Shown: positions 1-8,545 of the stretch, in pieces
Numbering within the stretch: the first letter of the stretch is position 1
How the letters are laid out: each line of letters starts with the position of its first letter
From: Longilinea arvoryzae
GTDB taxonomy: Bacteria > Chloroflexota > Anaerolineae > Anaerolineales > Anaerolineaceae
Length of the DNA: 64,000 nucleotides
Reading direction: 5' to 3'
Assembly (NCBI RefSeq): GCF_001050235.1
Contig: NZ_DF967972.1
Location: forward strand, 1,316,475-1,380,474
Position numbers and translations under genes: made by a program
The notes under the pieces: model-generated
Told to the model about the DNA's origin: nothing
Databases searched by the model: none
What the model saw: only the letters and a program-made list of their open reading frames with translations

Positions 1-3000
1 GCAGCCGTGGGATTGGCCATCGTGGACGAATCGGTGTTTGCTCTGGCCGAACAGGATCCCGGTTTTGCCAAACTGTATTTCCTGCTGGAAAGCCAGCTTC
101 TGGAGCCAAAGTACGACCTGCATGGTTTCAGTGTGCCGGATCTGATGATCGGCGTCCCTTCGAATAATCCCGATTTCAAGCGTGCGCTGGCCCGAACCGG
201 GCAGGCGGCCATGGCTGCGGCTGTGCCGACCGGGCAGGCGTTTTCATTGCAGGTGGACACACGCACCGAACACATGCAGCAGGCCAATACGCTGCGGACG
301 CGCTTCTTCAACGGTTTCAGCCTGGCGTTGTTCGGCGGCTGGATCCTGTTGGCGCTGGCGGTGGCATTTTTCAACGGGCGCAGGCTGGTTAGGGAAGGCC
401 GGTTTGGGCGCGCAATCCTGGTGCTGGGCGGCACCTTGCTCGGGTTGGGGCTGATCAGCCTGATCATCCCCCTGGGCGAGAACGACCGATGGGTCAGCAC
501 CTACTGGCAGCGCCTGGAGGTGATCATCGAAGCGCTCTTGAATCAGGCCAACCTGGTGGCGCTTGGCATCCTCGCGCTGATCGGGTTGATCGGATTGATC
601 GTCGCGGCAGCCAGAAGCAAGGATGTTGACCTGGGCTGGCTGTTGGGCGGCGCAGCGCTCTCGTTCGGGATTTTGGTCCTCCTGAGCCTGTCGCTTCAAT
701 TCATCGACCTGAACACGGGCGACGCGTGGGTCACGGTCCTGTTGATCACCGCGGCCGTCGTCCTCTTGCTTTACCCGTTGAGTTTTCTATTGCGTGCGGC
801 CGGTTTCCTGTTGGAGCGCCGCGGTTGGGCATCCTTTGGGGCGCTGACGGTCGGTCTGGCACTGCTCGTGGTCAGCCTGCCGTTGGGCGCGATCACGATG
901 ATGGGCGGAGGCGGCGCCATGGCGCCGGCCATGGTCGAACAAAAAGTAAACCGCGATATGGTGGGGGCCATCCCGCCAATGATGGCGCCCATGGCAACCC
1001 AGGCACCCATGGTCGAGGAAGCCGCGCCTGCGGGGACGGCCGAAAATACGACTGGCAGCGCTCAGGAAGCGCCGCGCCTTCGCCAGTACTTCCCGGAGAC
1101 CATGCTGTGGCTGCCGGATGCGGTGACCGATGCGAACGGCGATCTGCATCTGGACGTGCCGGTGGCCGACAGCATCACCACCTGGCGCATGACTGCCCTG
1201 GCTTCGAGCAAGGACGGCCGAATGGGCAGCATTTCAACACCGCTGGTTGTCTTCCAGGACTTCTTCATCGATCTCGATCTGCCGGCCGCGCTGACCGTTG
1301 GCGACGAAGTGGCCGTGCCGGTTGGCGTGTACAACTACCTGACCGAGGAGCAGACCGTTCGCCTGGAACTGCAGGCCGAAGATTGGTTCGAGTTGGTCGG
1401 CGAAGGCAGTCAGGAAATCAGCCTTCAGCCCAACGAAATCAACGTGGTGTACTTCCGGGTGCGGGCGCTGGACTTCGGTCCGCAGAGTTTCCAGGTGACT
1501 GCCTGGGGTTCGAAGATGTCGGACGCCATACGCAAACCGGTGACCGTTTACCCGAATGGCAAGTTGATCAGCGCCACGGCATCCGACCGCCTGGAAGCAG
1601 ACCTGCCCGCCGACCAGGCCGTGTTCATTCCGAACGAAGCGGTCGCCGGGACGCAGAAGCTGCTGGTCAAGATCTATCCTGGCATGGTCAGCCAGGTGGT
1701 GGAAGGGCTGGACAGCATCCTGCAGATGCCTTCCGGCTGCTTCGAACAGACTTCCTCGACCACCTACCCCAATGTCCTGGTGCTGGATTACCTGAAGAAC
1801 ACCCAGCAGCTCGCACCTGAAGTGCAGATGAAGGCTGAGGAATACATCAACCTGGGCTACCAGCGCCTGCTGACCTTCGAAGTGGCCGGTGGCGGTTTCT
1901 CGCTGTTCGGCGACGCGCCGGCTGACCGCATGTTGACGGCCTACGGACTGCAGGAGTTCAGCGACATGAGCCGCGTGCATTCGGTGGACGAGGCGCTCAT
2001 CCAGCGCACCGCCGATTGGCTGCTGGCGCAGCAGGAAAGCGATGGCTCGTGGAAGAACGACCGCGGCCTGGTGCACGAGGGCAGTTGGGCGGCCCTGGGC
2101 GATGACCGCACACCGGTAACGGCTTACATTGTGTGGAGCCTGATCAGCGCCGGCCAGTTCGACGACGCCGGTGTGCAAAAAGGTCTGGAATATGTGCGCG
2201 AGCACGCCACGCAGATGGACGATCCCTACGCGCTGGCGCTGGTGACCAATGCCCTGGTGGCGGCGGACCGCGAACGGGGCGACACACTGAGCAGCGCCAC
2301 TCAGGCTGCGCTCGATCGGCTGGCTGGCATGGCTCAACGCAGCGGCAGCCAGGCCTTCTGGAGCAGTCAGGTGGCGACTTTCATGGGCGGCGAGGGCCAG
2401 ACTGGCAGCGTGGAGACGACCGCGTTGGCGGCCTACGCCATGCTGCGCGCGCGTTACGATCCGCAGCTCAGCACGGCCGCGCTGACCTACCTCATCCAGA
2501 CCAAGGACAACGCCGGAACCTGGTATACCACCCAGGCGACCGTCCTGGCGCTGAAGGCTCTGATCGAGAGCGTCAGCGCGGGCGGCGAGGGCGCCAATGC
2601 CACCCTGACCGTGACGCTCAACGGCGGGCAGGAGCGCACCCTGGAAGTGACCCCGGAGACCTTCGACGTGGTCCAGATGGTCAGCTTCGAGGATGTGCTG
2701 CCGGGCGCGGAGAATCACATTGCCATCCAGATGCAGGGTCAGGGAAATCTCATGTACCAGGTGGTTTCTTCTTACTACCTGCCCTGGGATAAGCTGGCGC
2801 AGTACCCCGAACTGCAACCGCAGCAGGAGTTGGTGAGCATCGATGTGGCTTATGACCGCACCGAACTGGCCGTGAATGACACGGTGACCGTGAATGTCAC
2901 GGTGAACCTCAACCAACCGGGCGGCAAGGCTGAATCGGCGCTGATCGATCTCGGGCTGCCGCCGGGCTTCACGGTCATGAGCGAGGACCTGGATGCGTGG

Positions 3001-3246
3001 GTGGCGCGTTTCAACGACGTGCCCGAGGACTACGATTTCCCGGCCATCCAGCGCTACGAGCTGACCGGCCGCCAGATTCTGGTCTACATCACCAACCTCC
3101 AGGAAGGCAAACCACTGGAATTCAGTTACCGCCTGCTGGCCAGGTTCCCGCTCCAGGCGCAAACGCCGTCCAGCAGCGCTTACGATTATTACAACCCGGA
3201 TGTCAACGGGCTGGATGATCCGCAGACGCTGGTGGTTAATCCATAA
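1..3246 (+). CDS. Alpha-2-macroglobulin family protein, 3' part (5' end outside window)
   Basis: The reading frame is open from the first base, so the true start lies upstream. What is visible (about 1080 aa) starts in a macroglobulin-like beta domain (AIVDESVFAL), runs into a stretch with about six hydrophobic helices (roughly bases 310-900), then a Met/Pro/Ala-rich linker, the 'FPETMLWLPD' MG7-like region, and the thioester motif GCFEQ (Cys codon at 1738-1740). A helical thioester domain and a C-terminal beta domain follow. Bacterial relatives are envelope protease traps: cleavage of the bait region exposes the Cys-Gln thioester, which couples to the attacker. The membrane helices sit where the bait region is expected, which is odd; an even helix number would keep both halves outside. 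A terminator-like hairpin follows the stop. The family call is secure; the trapping role is inferred from the family. Confidence 0.9.
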   Translation, partial: AAVGLAIVDESVFALAEQDPGFAKLYFLLESQLLEPKYDLHGFSVPDLMIGVPSNNPDFKRALARTGQAAMAAAVPTGQAFSLQVDTRTEHMQQANTLRTRFFNGFSLALFGGWILLALAVAFFNGRRLVREGRFGRAILVLGGTLLGLGLISLIIPLGENDRWVSTYWQRLEVIIEALLNQANLVALGILALIGLIGLIVAAARSKDVDLGWLLGGAALSFGILVLLSLSLQFIDLNTGDAWVTVLLITAAVVLLLYPLSFLLRAAGFLLERRGWASFGALTVGLALLVVSLPLGAITMMGGGGAMAPAMVEQKVNRDMVGAIPPMMAPMATQAPMVEEAAPAGTAENTTGSAQEAPRLRQYFPETMLWLPDAVTDANGDLHLDVPVADSITTWRMTALASSKDGRMGSISTPLVVFQDFFIDLDLPAALTVGDEVAVPVGVYNYLTEEQTVRLELQAEDWFELVGEGSQEISLQPNEINVVYFRVRALDFGPQSFQVTAWGSKMSDAIRKPVTVYPNGKLISATASDRLEADLPADQAVFIPNEAVAGTQKLLVKIYPGMVSQVVEGLDSILQMPSGCFEQTSSTTYPNVLVLDYLKNTQQLAPEVQMKAEEYINLGYQRLLTFEVAGGGFSLFGDAPADRMLTAYGLQEFSDMSRVHSVDEALIQRTADWLLAQQESDGSWKNDRGLVHEGSWAALGDDRTPVTAYIVWSLISAGQFDDAGVQKGLEYVREHATQMDDPYALALVTNALVAADRERGDTLSSATQAALDRLAGMAQRSGSQAFWSSQVATFMGGEGQTGSVETTALAAYAMLRARYDPQLSTAALTYLIQTKDNAGTWYTTQATVLALKALIESVSAGGEGANATLTVTLNGGQERTLEVTPETFDVVQMVSFEDVLPGAENHIAIQMQGQGNLMYQVVSSYYLPWDKLAQYPELQPQQELVSIDVAYDRTELAVNDTVTVNVTVNLNQPGGKAESALIDLGLPPGFTVMSEDLDAWVARFNDVPEDYDFPAIQRYELTGRQILVYITNLQEGKPLEFSYRLLARFPLQAQTPSSSAYDYYNPDVNGLDDPQTLVVNP

Positions 3247-3272
3247 ATTTAACTCGACCTTGGGCTTGAAAA

Positions 3273-3320
3273 CGGGCGCAGTGACCGGGCAGCCATGCCG
3301 GCCTTGCGCCCGAATTCTTT
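3273..3320 (+). terminator. Rho-independent terminator-like hairpin after the macroglobulin gene
   Basis: CGGGCGCA (3273-3280) and TGCGCCCG (3305-3312) form an 8-bp perfect stem with a second, bulged GC-rich stem inside it. A moderately T-rich run (AATTCTTT) follows. It lies 26 bases after the stop codon at 3246 and before the patatin gene, so it probably ends the upstream transcript. Confidence 0.6.
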
Positions 3321-3407
3321 AAGGATTCTAAGAAATCAACCGATCTGGCCACTTTCTTGCTCCTTATAATAAGACTATATTTGTCAACAATAAACAGGAG
3401 GCAAGCT

Positions 3408-4349
3408 GTGAAGCCATTTCGCAAGCATGTGGCCATTGCCATCGACGGCGGCGGGATCAAGGGAATCATTTGCACGCGGGCGCTGATGCTGCTGGAAGAC
3501 GCACTGGGGAAGCCGGCGCATGAGATCTTTCGACTGAGCGCCGGCACCTCCACCGGTTCGATTATCTCGGCGGCCATCGCGGCCAAGTTGAGCGCCGCGC
3601 GTATGCACGAACTGTACGTCAATGTGGGAGAGAGCATCTTTCCGCGCAGTTGGCGCACGACCTTCTTCCCACTGTCGCGTTACCGCTACCCGCACGAACC
3701 GCTGGCGTCCGCGTTGCGCGAGTACATCGGCGACCGGCCGCTGGGCGATTTCTGGACGGCCGAGCCGCCCACCGATTTGGTGCTGACGGCCTTCGACCTG
3801 GTGGAAAACCGGACCCGGTTCATCAAACCCTGGAAGGAAGAATACAAGAGCTGGCCGATGGTCCAGGCGGTGCTGGCTTCCTCTTCGGTGCCGACTTATT
3901 TCCCGGTGGTCGCGGGCCGGTATGTGGACGGCGGGGTGGGCTCGTACGCCAACCCGTGCTACCTGGCGGCCTATGAGATTCGGTACGTGCTCAATTGGGA
4001 CCCTACGGAAACGACCCTGATCAGCCTGGGCACAGGGCGCGACCCTGGCAAGCTCAAGGAAGGCGAAGCGGACGCCTTCTACGCCTGGAATTGGATCGGA
4101 CCCGTTTTGGGCGCCTTTCTGCATTCGGCGGACGATCAGCAGGTCAGCCTGGTCAAGACCTTCTTCGAACAGCTCGATTTCCGCCGTTTCCAGGTGGATC
4201 TGCAGCAGAGCATCGAAATGGACGACCCGAAGAGCATTCCGGCCCTGGTGGCCTACGGCGAGGAGATGGGCCGCATGATCCTGAACGATTTTACCGACCG
4301 GGCCATGCTGGTGCAGGCCGCTCAACCGCCGGACGCAAAACGCCTCTGA
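3408..4349 (+). CDS. Patatin-like phospholipase
   Basis: A 313-aa protein with all patatin catalytic elements: the oxyanion-hole loop DGGGIKG (residues 13-19), the nucleophile elbow GTSTG (Ser48) and the catalytic Asp in YVDGG (Asp174). Patatins are Ser/Asp-dyad lipid acyl hydrolases. No signal peptide is visible, so it probably acts in the cytoplasm or on the inner membrane face. The GTG start at 3408 is preferred because AGGAGG (3396-3401) lies 6 bases upstream; the frame stays open further upstream without a better site. A -10-like TATAAT lies at 3365-3370, but no convincing -35 was seen. The 3' end overlaps the convergent APP1-type gene by 28 bases. The substrate is unknown. Confidence 0.9.
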   Translation: MKPFRKHVAIAIDGGGIKGIICTRALMLLEDALGKPAHEIFRLSAGTSTGSIISAAIAAKLSAARMHELYVNVGESIFPRSWRTTFFPLSRYRYPHEPLASALREYIGDRPLGDFWTAEPPTDLVLTAFDLVENRTRFIKPWKEEYKSWPMVQAVLASSSVPTYFPVVAGRYVDGGVGSYANPCYLAAYEIRYVLNWDPTETTLISLGTGRDPGKLKEGEADAFYAWNWIGPVLGAFLHSADDQQVSLVKTFFEQLDFRRFQVDLQQSIEMDDPKSIPALVAYGEEMGRMILNDFTDRAMLVQAAQPPDAKRL

Positions 4350-5440
4350 TCCTCTTCGACTTCGGCCAGCGCGGCCGCATCCAGCCAACCGCGGGCAGCC
4401 GCATCGCGGGCCATGCTCAGGCTGTCCGGCGCCAGCAGCAGCGGCACGCCGCAAGTTTGCAGTGCCTGCACGGCGGCATCCCGGCGCGGGTCTGGACTGA
4501 CGTCCCGAATGTATACTCCGCCGACGCGCCCGGGATTCTCCCGGATGAAACGGGCGTAGATTTCAGGATCTTGCTGGCCGCTGTCGCCCACCAGAAGGAA
4601 AGGCAGGTCGGGGAAACCGGCTATGATTTGACTCAAAACGCCCAGCTTGAAGTCGATATTTTCGGTGGGCAGGATTTCCTGATCGGTGATGCCCCAGTCG
4701 CGCAGGAGGGTGACACGTGGGGGCAGGTCATAATAATCGAACGTTTCGTCCAGCAGGTCGTGCAGGTTCCAGGGGCTGCTGGAGACGAAGAAGAGCGGGT
4801 TGCCAGGCCGGGTCAGGCCGCGGTAGAGTGCCGGCGCGCCAGGAAAACGCGGGCGCTGTTCGGGACGGCCGCTGACCAGGCTGCGCGCCAGCCCGAGCAG
4901 GTTCTGGACGTGGGTGATCAGCAATGTATCATCGACGTCGCTGATGACGCCGAAGCGAGCCGGGGCCGCGTAGGGCAGGAGTGAAACCGGAACCGGCGAA
5001 CCATTTTTATCCGGGCTGTTGGTTTCGATGGAGTCTGACGGCGGCAGCCATTCGAGTTCAAGGCGGGTCAGGGGCAGCTGCCCGTCCGGGCGGGCCAGGT
5101 TCAATTCGAAGAAGCCCTCTTCATCGCACTGTACCTCTCGCATCTGATCACCGGCGTAAATGCGCAGCCGGGCGTGCGGAATTTCATCGCTGTTCATGCG
5201 CCGGTACAAATCGACCAGGTCGTCCCAGAAGCTGTCGTTGTCCGCGCTGGTGATCGGCCCGCGTCCATGCAGGGCGCGGCCCTTGACGTAGAGCCCACCC
5301 GGGTAGGTATAGGCCGCCAGCGGAACCAACCGGACCGGTTGAAAGCCGCCAATCCGGTCTTCGAGACTGTATTTCAGACGATCGAAGAATGTCTCGACGT
5401 CGTTCGCCAGGGGCGCCAGCGCCTTTTGCCACTTACTCAT
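4322..5440 (-). CDS. APP1-type phosphatidate phosphatase domain protein (DUF2183)
   Basis: A 372-aa protein. The N-terminal about 160 residues form a mixed region with 'YPGGLYVKGRAL'; the C-terminal half is a HAD-like phosphatase with DVDDT (168-172), 'FFVSSSPWNL' and 'LLVGDSGQQDPEIY', the signature set of the APP1/DUF2183 family. The yeast APP1 protein dephosphorylates phosphatidate; bacterial members are little studied, and the lipid substrate here is inferred. No signal peptide is seen. The gene converges on and overlaps the patatin gene by 28 bases, so two lipid-active enzymes face each other tail to tail, and their mRNAs would be complementary at the 3' ends. Its 5' side opens on the 600-base control region of the glycan locus. 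Confidence 0.85.
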   Translation of the reverse strand: MSKWQKALAPLANDVETFFDRLKYSLEDRIGGFQPVRLVPLAAYTYPGGLYVKGRALHGRGPITSADNDSFWDDLVDLYRRMNSDEIPHARLRIYAGDQMREVQCDEEGFFELNLARPDGQLPLTRLELEWLPPSDSIETNSPDKNGSPVPVSLLPYAAPARFGVISDVDDTLLITHVQNLLGLARSLVSGRPEQRPRFPGAPALYRGLTRPGNPLFFVSSSPWNLHDLLDETFDYYDLPPRVTLLRDWGITDQEILPTENIDFKLGVLSQIIAGFPDLPFLLVGDSGQQDPEIYARFIRENPGRVGGVYIRDVSPDPRRDAAVQALQTCGVPLLLAPDSLSMARDAAARGWLDAAALAEVEEDQRRFASGG

Positions 5441-5503
5441 CTATGATCCGCTCCTCCGAAATCGTGATTCGATTATCGATTTTACTGCATTTCAAAATGG
5501 GGC

Positions 5504-5532
5504 TTGCAATCAGGGAATCAATTCGTTATAAT
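5504..5532 (+). promoter_or_regulatory. Sigma-70-type promoter of the glycan locus
   Basis: TTGCAA (5504-5509) and TATAAT (5527-5532) are separated by exactly 17 bases, a near-consensus housekeeping promoter and the best one found in the window. Transcription would start near 5539, leaving a leader of about 500 nt before the ATG at 6048. Confidence 0.7.
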
Positions 5533-5540
5533 ATGACATT

Positions 5541-5613
5541 GTTGGTTGAATTTGGCAATAATGACTTACCGATCATTGAAATTCGTTGGTTAAAGGTTGG
5601 TTAGAGGTTGGCC
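5541..5613 (+). repeat. Short GTTGGTTRA repeats in the leader
   Basis: GTTGGTTGA occurs at 5541-5549. Two tandem 11-base units, GTTGGTTAAAG (5585-5595) and GTTGGTTAGAG (5596-5606), are followed by a partial third, GTTGG (5607-5611). They sit just downstream of the expected transcription start, where an operator or RNA-binding site would act. The function is unknown. Confidence 0.5.
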
Positions 5614-5646
5614 GGTATATTGACTTTCGCGATCAATGTCGGTAAG
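5565..5646 (+). ncRNA. Leader stem 1 (long-range inverted repeat)
   Basis: CTTACCGATCATTG (5565-5578) can pair with CAATGTCGGTAAG (5634-5646) over 13 base pairs with a single bulged base; the loop between them carries the GTTGG repeats. This is a predicted leader structure and matches no named RNA family that I recognise. Confidence 0.4.
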
Positions 5647-5728
5647 ATTATTTTGTAATCCCTTGGGGAGATTATAGACTTAATTGTAAATCGAATACTT
5701 CCAACAGAGTTCATGTGGAGGCGTTGAT

Positions 5729-5950
5729 TCGAGACCTGAATAATGGTCGCTTATCCTCGATAGGGGGAGGAGGTCTCGATGAGCCAATAGCGAAACCGCC
5801 CACTCGATGATGTCGTTTGGCCGGTTTTTGTTTTAACGAACAAACCGTCCGGTAACATCCAAAGCTCGGTGGCGCGTCAGGGGTTGACAAAAACCGCTGA
5901 GTTGCAGGTCCTGGTGGCAAACGGGTTGCAAATCCCGGCAAGGTTGTCAG
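5729..5950 (+). ncRNA. Structured leader segment with several hairpins, possible cis-regulatory RNA
   Basis: TCGAGACCT (5729-5737) pairs perfectly with AGGTCTCGA (5771-5779). CGGTTT (5822-5827) can pair with AAACCG at 5842-5847 or with an AAACCG near 5794, so two alternative folds compete. TTGACAA (5884-5890) can pair with TTGTCAG (5944-5950), closing a domain with inner hairpins. No consensus of a known riboswitch, including the c-di-GMP classes, was recognised. Confidence 0.35.
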
Positions 5951-6047
5951 TAGGGGAGACTTTTCATTTTTTATTCATGATCGGTGCAATTCGGATGAAA
6001 CCCTTGAGGGGGTAAGCGGTGAGAAGTCAAACTGAGGGAGCAAACCG

Positions 6048-7561
6048 ATGAGAGTGACGGTTCAAAAAACCAGCACTAAAGCATTGCCAAAAATCGATTT
6101 CCGGGTCGTTCATGACATCGTCAATGTCCATCAGCGCACGGAATGGCGCTGGTTGACGTTGGGTATGATCCTCCTCGACTTATTGATGATCGCGGCCGGT
6201 TTCATCCTGGCATATGTCATTCGTTTCCGGTTGAACATCCCTTTTTTCTTCGTCGGCAGCGAAGAAAGCCCATCCTTGCGTTTCTATATCACCCTGGGGG
6301 CGTTTTTAATTCCATTCTGGATCGCAATTTATGCCGCTGCCGGCCTGTATTCACGCCAAAACATCCTGGGGGGACCCGTGAGTATTCACTGATCTTTAAT
6401 TCCACAACCATCGGCATGATCATCGTCATTGGGGTGAACTTCCTGGTGCCCCAATTCATCCTGGCGCGCGGCTGGTTGTTGCTGACCTGGGTGTTCGTCT
6501 TTTTCTTTGCGGCATCCGGGCGGTTCGGTTTGCGGCGGGTCGTTTACGCCCTACGCCGCAAAGGCTATTTCCTCACCCGCACGCTGATCGTTGGCGCAAA
6601 CGAGGAATCGCGCCTGGTGGCCGAACAATTCCTGAACCAACGCGCCTCCGGGCTGCGGGTGGTGGGTTTTGTGGCGGATGACGTGCCGGTCGGCACGGCG
6701 CTGGTCAGGGATACCTGCGTGTTGGGCACCCTGGAGCAATTGGAGACGATTTCACGCGAGAAGAGCATCGAGGAAGTGATCGTGACTTCCAGCGCAGTCT
6801 CCGCGGAGGAGATATTAAAGGTGTTCAAGCTCTACGGGATCGCCGAGGGTGTGACACTGCACCTTTCTTCCGGCCTGTACGAGATCATTACCACCGGTTT
6901 GCAGATTCAAGAACTGGCATCGGTGCCGTTGGTGAAAGTAAACAAAATCCGCCTGACCGGGATCGATCAGGTTCTAAAGACCTTTCTGGATTACGGCGTA
7001 TCCCTGGTGGCGCTGGCCTTTGTCATTCCTTTGTCGGTTATTGTTGGTATTGTGATTATGATCGATTCAAAAGGTCCCATATTATATCGGCGCCGGGTCA
7101 TGGGGATGAATGGGCGCGCTTTCGATGCCTTCAAGTTCCGAACCATGCGAATCGACGGGGACACGATCCTGGATGCCCACCCGGAGTTAAAGGAGGAGCT
7201 GGCCAGGGAACATAAATTGAAAGACGACCCGCGCATCACCCGGTTTGGGCAACTGCTTCGCAAGACAAGTGTGGACGAACTTCCACAGGTGTTCAATGTA
7301 ATCCGCGGGGAAATGTCGTGGGTCGGACCGCGCATGATTTCCCCGGAGGAAATGGAGAAATATCAGCAGCTCGGCATGAACCTGCTGACCGTGAAGCCTG
7401 GTATCACCGGATTGTGGCAGGTCAGCGGCCGGTCAGACGTTTCATATGAGCAGCGCGTCCGGATGGATATGTATTACATCCGCAATTGGAGCATCTGGTT
7501 GGATTTGCAGATCATGCTGCGGACCATTCCGGCCATACTAAGCCACCGCGGGGCGTATTGA
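6048..7561 (+). CDS. Polyprenyl sugar-phosphate transferase (initiating EPS transferase), frameshifted
   Basis: This enzyme class starts glycan assembly by moving a sugar-1-phosphate onto undecaprenyl phosphate at the inner membrane. The N-terminal membrane part (6048 to about 6373) is in one frame and ends early at 6392. The rest continues from about 6371 in another frame to 7561: the 'EYSLIF' link, a nucleotide-binding-like middle domain (LIVGANEES), and the catalytic domain with FKFRTM, 'RKTSVDELPQ', SWVGPR and 'KPGITGLWQVSGR'. Adding one G to the six-G run at 6368-6373 restores a normal protein of about 504 aa. It may be a sequencing error, a phase-variable switch or a real mutation. The ATG at 6048 follows a GAGGGAG ribosome site. 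It is the first gene after the long leader. Confidence 0.85.
6368..6373 (+). other. Six-G tract at the frameshift point
   Basis: The run of six G bases falls exactly where the coding frame of the initiating sugar transferase is lost. Seven G bases would give an uninterrupted product (ILGGTREYSL). Homopolymer G tracts are typical places for slipped-strand phase variation and also for assembly errors. Confidence 0.7.
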
Positions 7562-7612
7562 ACGCCCGGCGGATGCAATTTCAACCGGCGTGGATCAACC
7601 GAGGAGGTTAGT

Positions 7613-8545
7613 TTGAAAATACTGGTGACGGGCGGAGCAGGTTTTATCGCTTCGCATGTGGTCGATCTATATATCGCCAACGGGCACGAGGTTGTGATTC
7701 TGGATGACCTCTCCACGGGACGCGCCTCCAACCTGAATCCAGCCGCGCGTTTCATCAAAATGGACATCCGCGACCCGCGGGTGACCGATGTCTTCGAGCA
7801 GGAACACCCGGATGTGGTCAATCATCACGCGGCGCAAATGGATGTGCGCCGTTCGATCGTCGAGCCGCTCTTCGACGCGGACGTCAACATTATCGGCTCG
7901 CTCAATCTTTTGGAAAATGCGCGCAAGAACGGCGTCAGGCATTTCATTTACATTTCCTCCGGCGGCGCGGCGTACGGCGAACCGAAATATCTGCCCTGCG
8001 ACGAGGAGCATCCCGTCGATCCGATTTGCCAGTACGGCGCCAGCAAACATACGGTGGAACATTACCTGTACATGTACCGCGCTAATTACGGCCTGGAATA
8101 CACCGTGCTTCGCTATCCGAACGTGTTTGGCCCGCGCCAGGACCCGAAAGGTGAGGCCGGCGTGGTGGCAATCTTTACCGGCAGGATGCTGAGTGGACAG
8201 CCGGTCATCATCAACGGCGACGGCGAACAGGAACGCGATTTTGTGTTCGTGGGCGATTGCGCCCAGGCCAATCTGCTGGCCATCACCCATCCGCATCCCA
8301 GCGGCGTCTATAACCTGGGTTCAGCCAGCGGAACCAACGTCAACCGGATCTTTCAGGTGCTGAAACAGATCACCGGTTTTTCGCAGGAGGCAATTCACGG
8401 CCCGGCCAAACTGGGCGAAACGCGCAAGATCTACCTGGATGCATCCAAAGCCCATAAGGAATTGGGCTGGCAGCCGAAGGTCGATTTCATGGACGGCCTA
8501 CGGCAAACGGTGGCGTATTTTCAAAAAGCGGAGATGCCGGTTTGA
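7613..8545 (+). CDS. NAD-dependent sugar epimerase/dehydratase (GalE-like extended SDR)
   Basis: A 310-aa extended short-chain dehydrogenase. The N-terminal NAD-binding motif is GGAGFIASH, the active-site pair is YGASK (YxxxK), and the C-terminal half has '[12 protein letters not shown]', typical of UDP-glucose 4-epimerase-like enzymes. The TTG start at 7613 follows GAGGAGG (7601-7607). It overlaps the next gene, the heptose kinase, by four bases (TTGA), which suggests translational coupling and a shared pathway. It could therefore act on a nucleotide heptose rather than UDP-glucose; the exact substrate cannot be read from the sequence. Confidence 0.85.
   Translation: MKILVTGGAGFIASHVVDLYIANGHEVVILDDLSTGRASNLNPAARFIKMDIRDPRVTDVFEQEHPDVVNHHAAQMDVRRSIVEPLFDADVNIIGSLNLLENARKNGVRHFIYISSGGAAYGEPKYLPCDEEHPVDPICQYGASKHTVEHYLYMYRANYGLEYTVLRYPNVFGPRQDPKGEAGVVAIFTGRMLSGQPVIINGDGEQERDFVFVGDCAQANLLAITHPHPSGVYNLGSASGTNVNRIFQVLKQITGFSQEAIHGPAKLGETRKIYLDASKAHKELGWQPKVDFMDGLRQTVAYFQKAEMPV

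Larger units (their letters stand above)
5441..6047. other. Gene-free, AT-rich control region ahead of the glycan locus
   Basis: About 600 bases without a believable gene, lying between the divergent APP1-type gene and the first glycan gene. The part around 5450-5700 is clearly AT-richer than its surroundings. It holds a promoter, short GTTGG-type repeats and several inverted repeats, listed separately. Short open frames here have no ribosome site or recognisable product. Confidence 0.7.

Noticed and set aside
1234..3162. Long minus-strand open frame inside the macroglobulin gene
   Set aside because: GC-rich DNA gives long chance frames; no recognisable motif is present and the plus strand has a clear thioester protein.
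5711..5941. Short open frame in the leader region
   Set aside because: No ribosome site, no family likeness, and it overlaps strong inverted repeats that fit an RNA leader better.
5729..5950. c-di-GMP or other known riboswitch
   Set aside because: Hairpins are present, but I could not match any known riboswitch core; only a structured leader is claimed.
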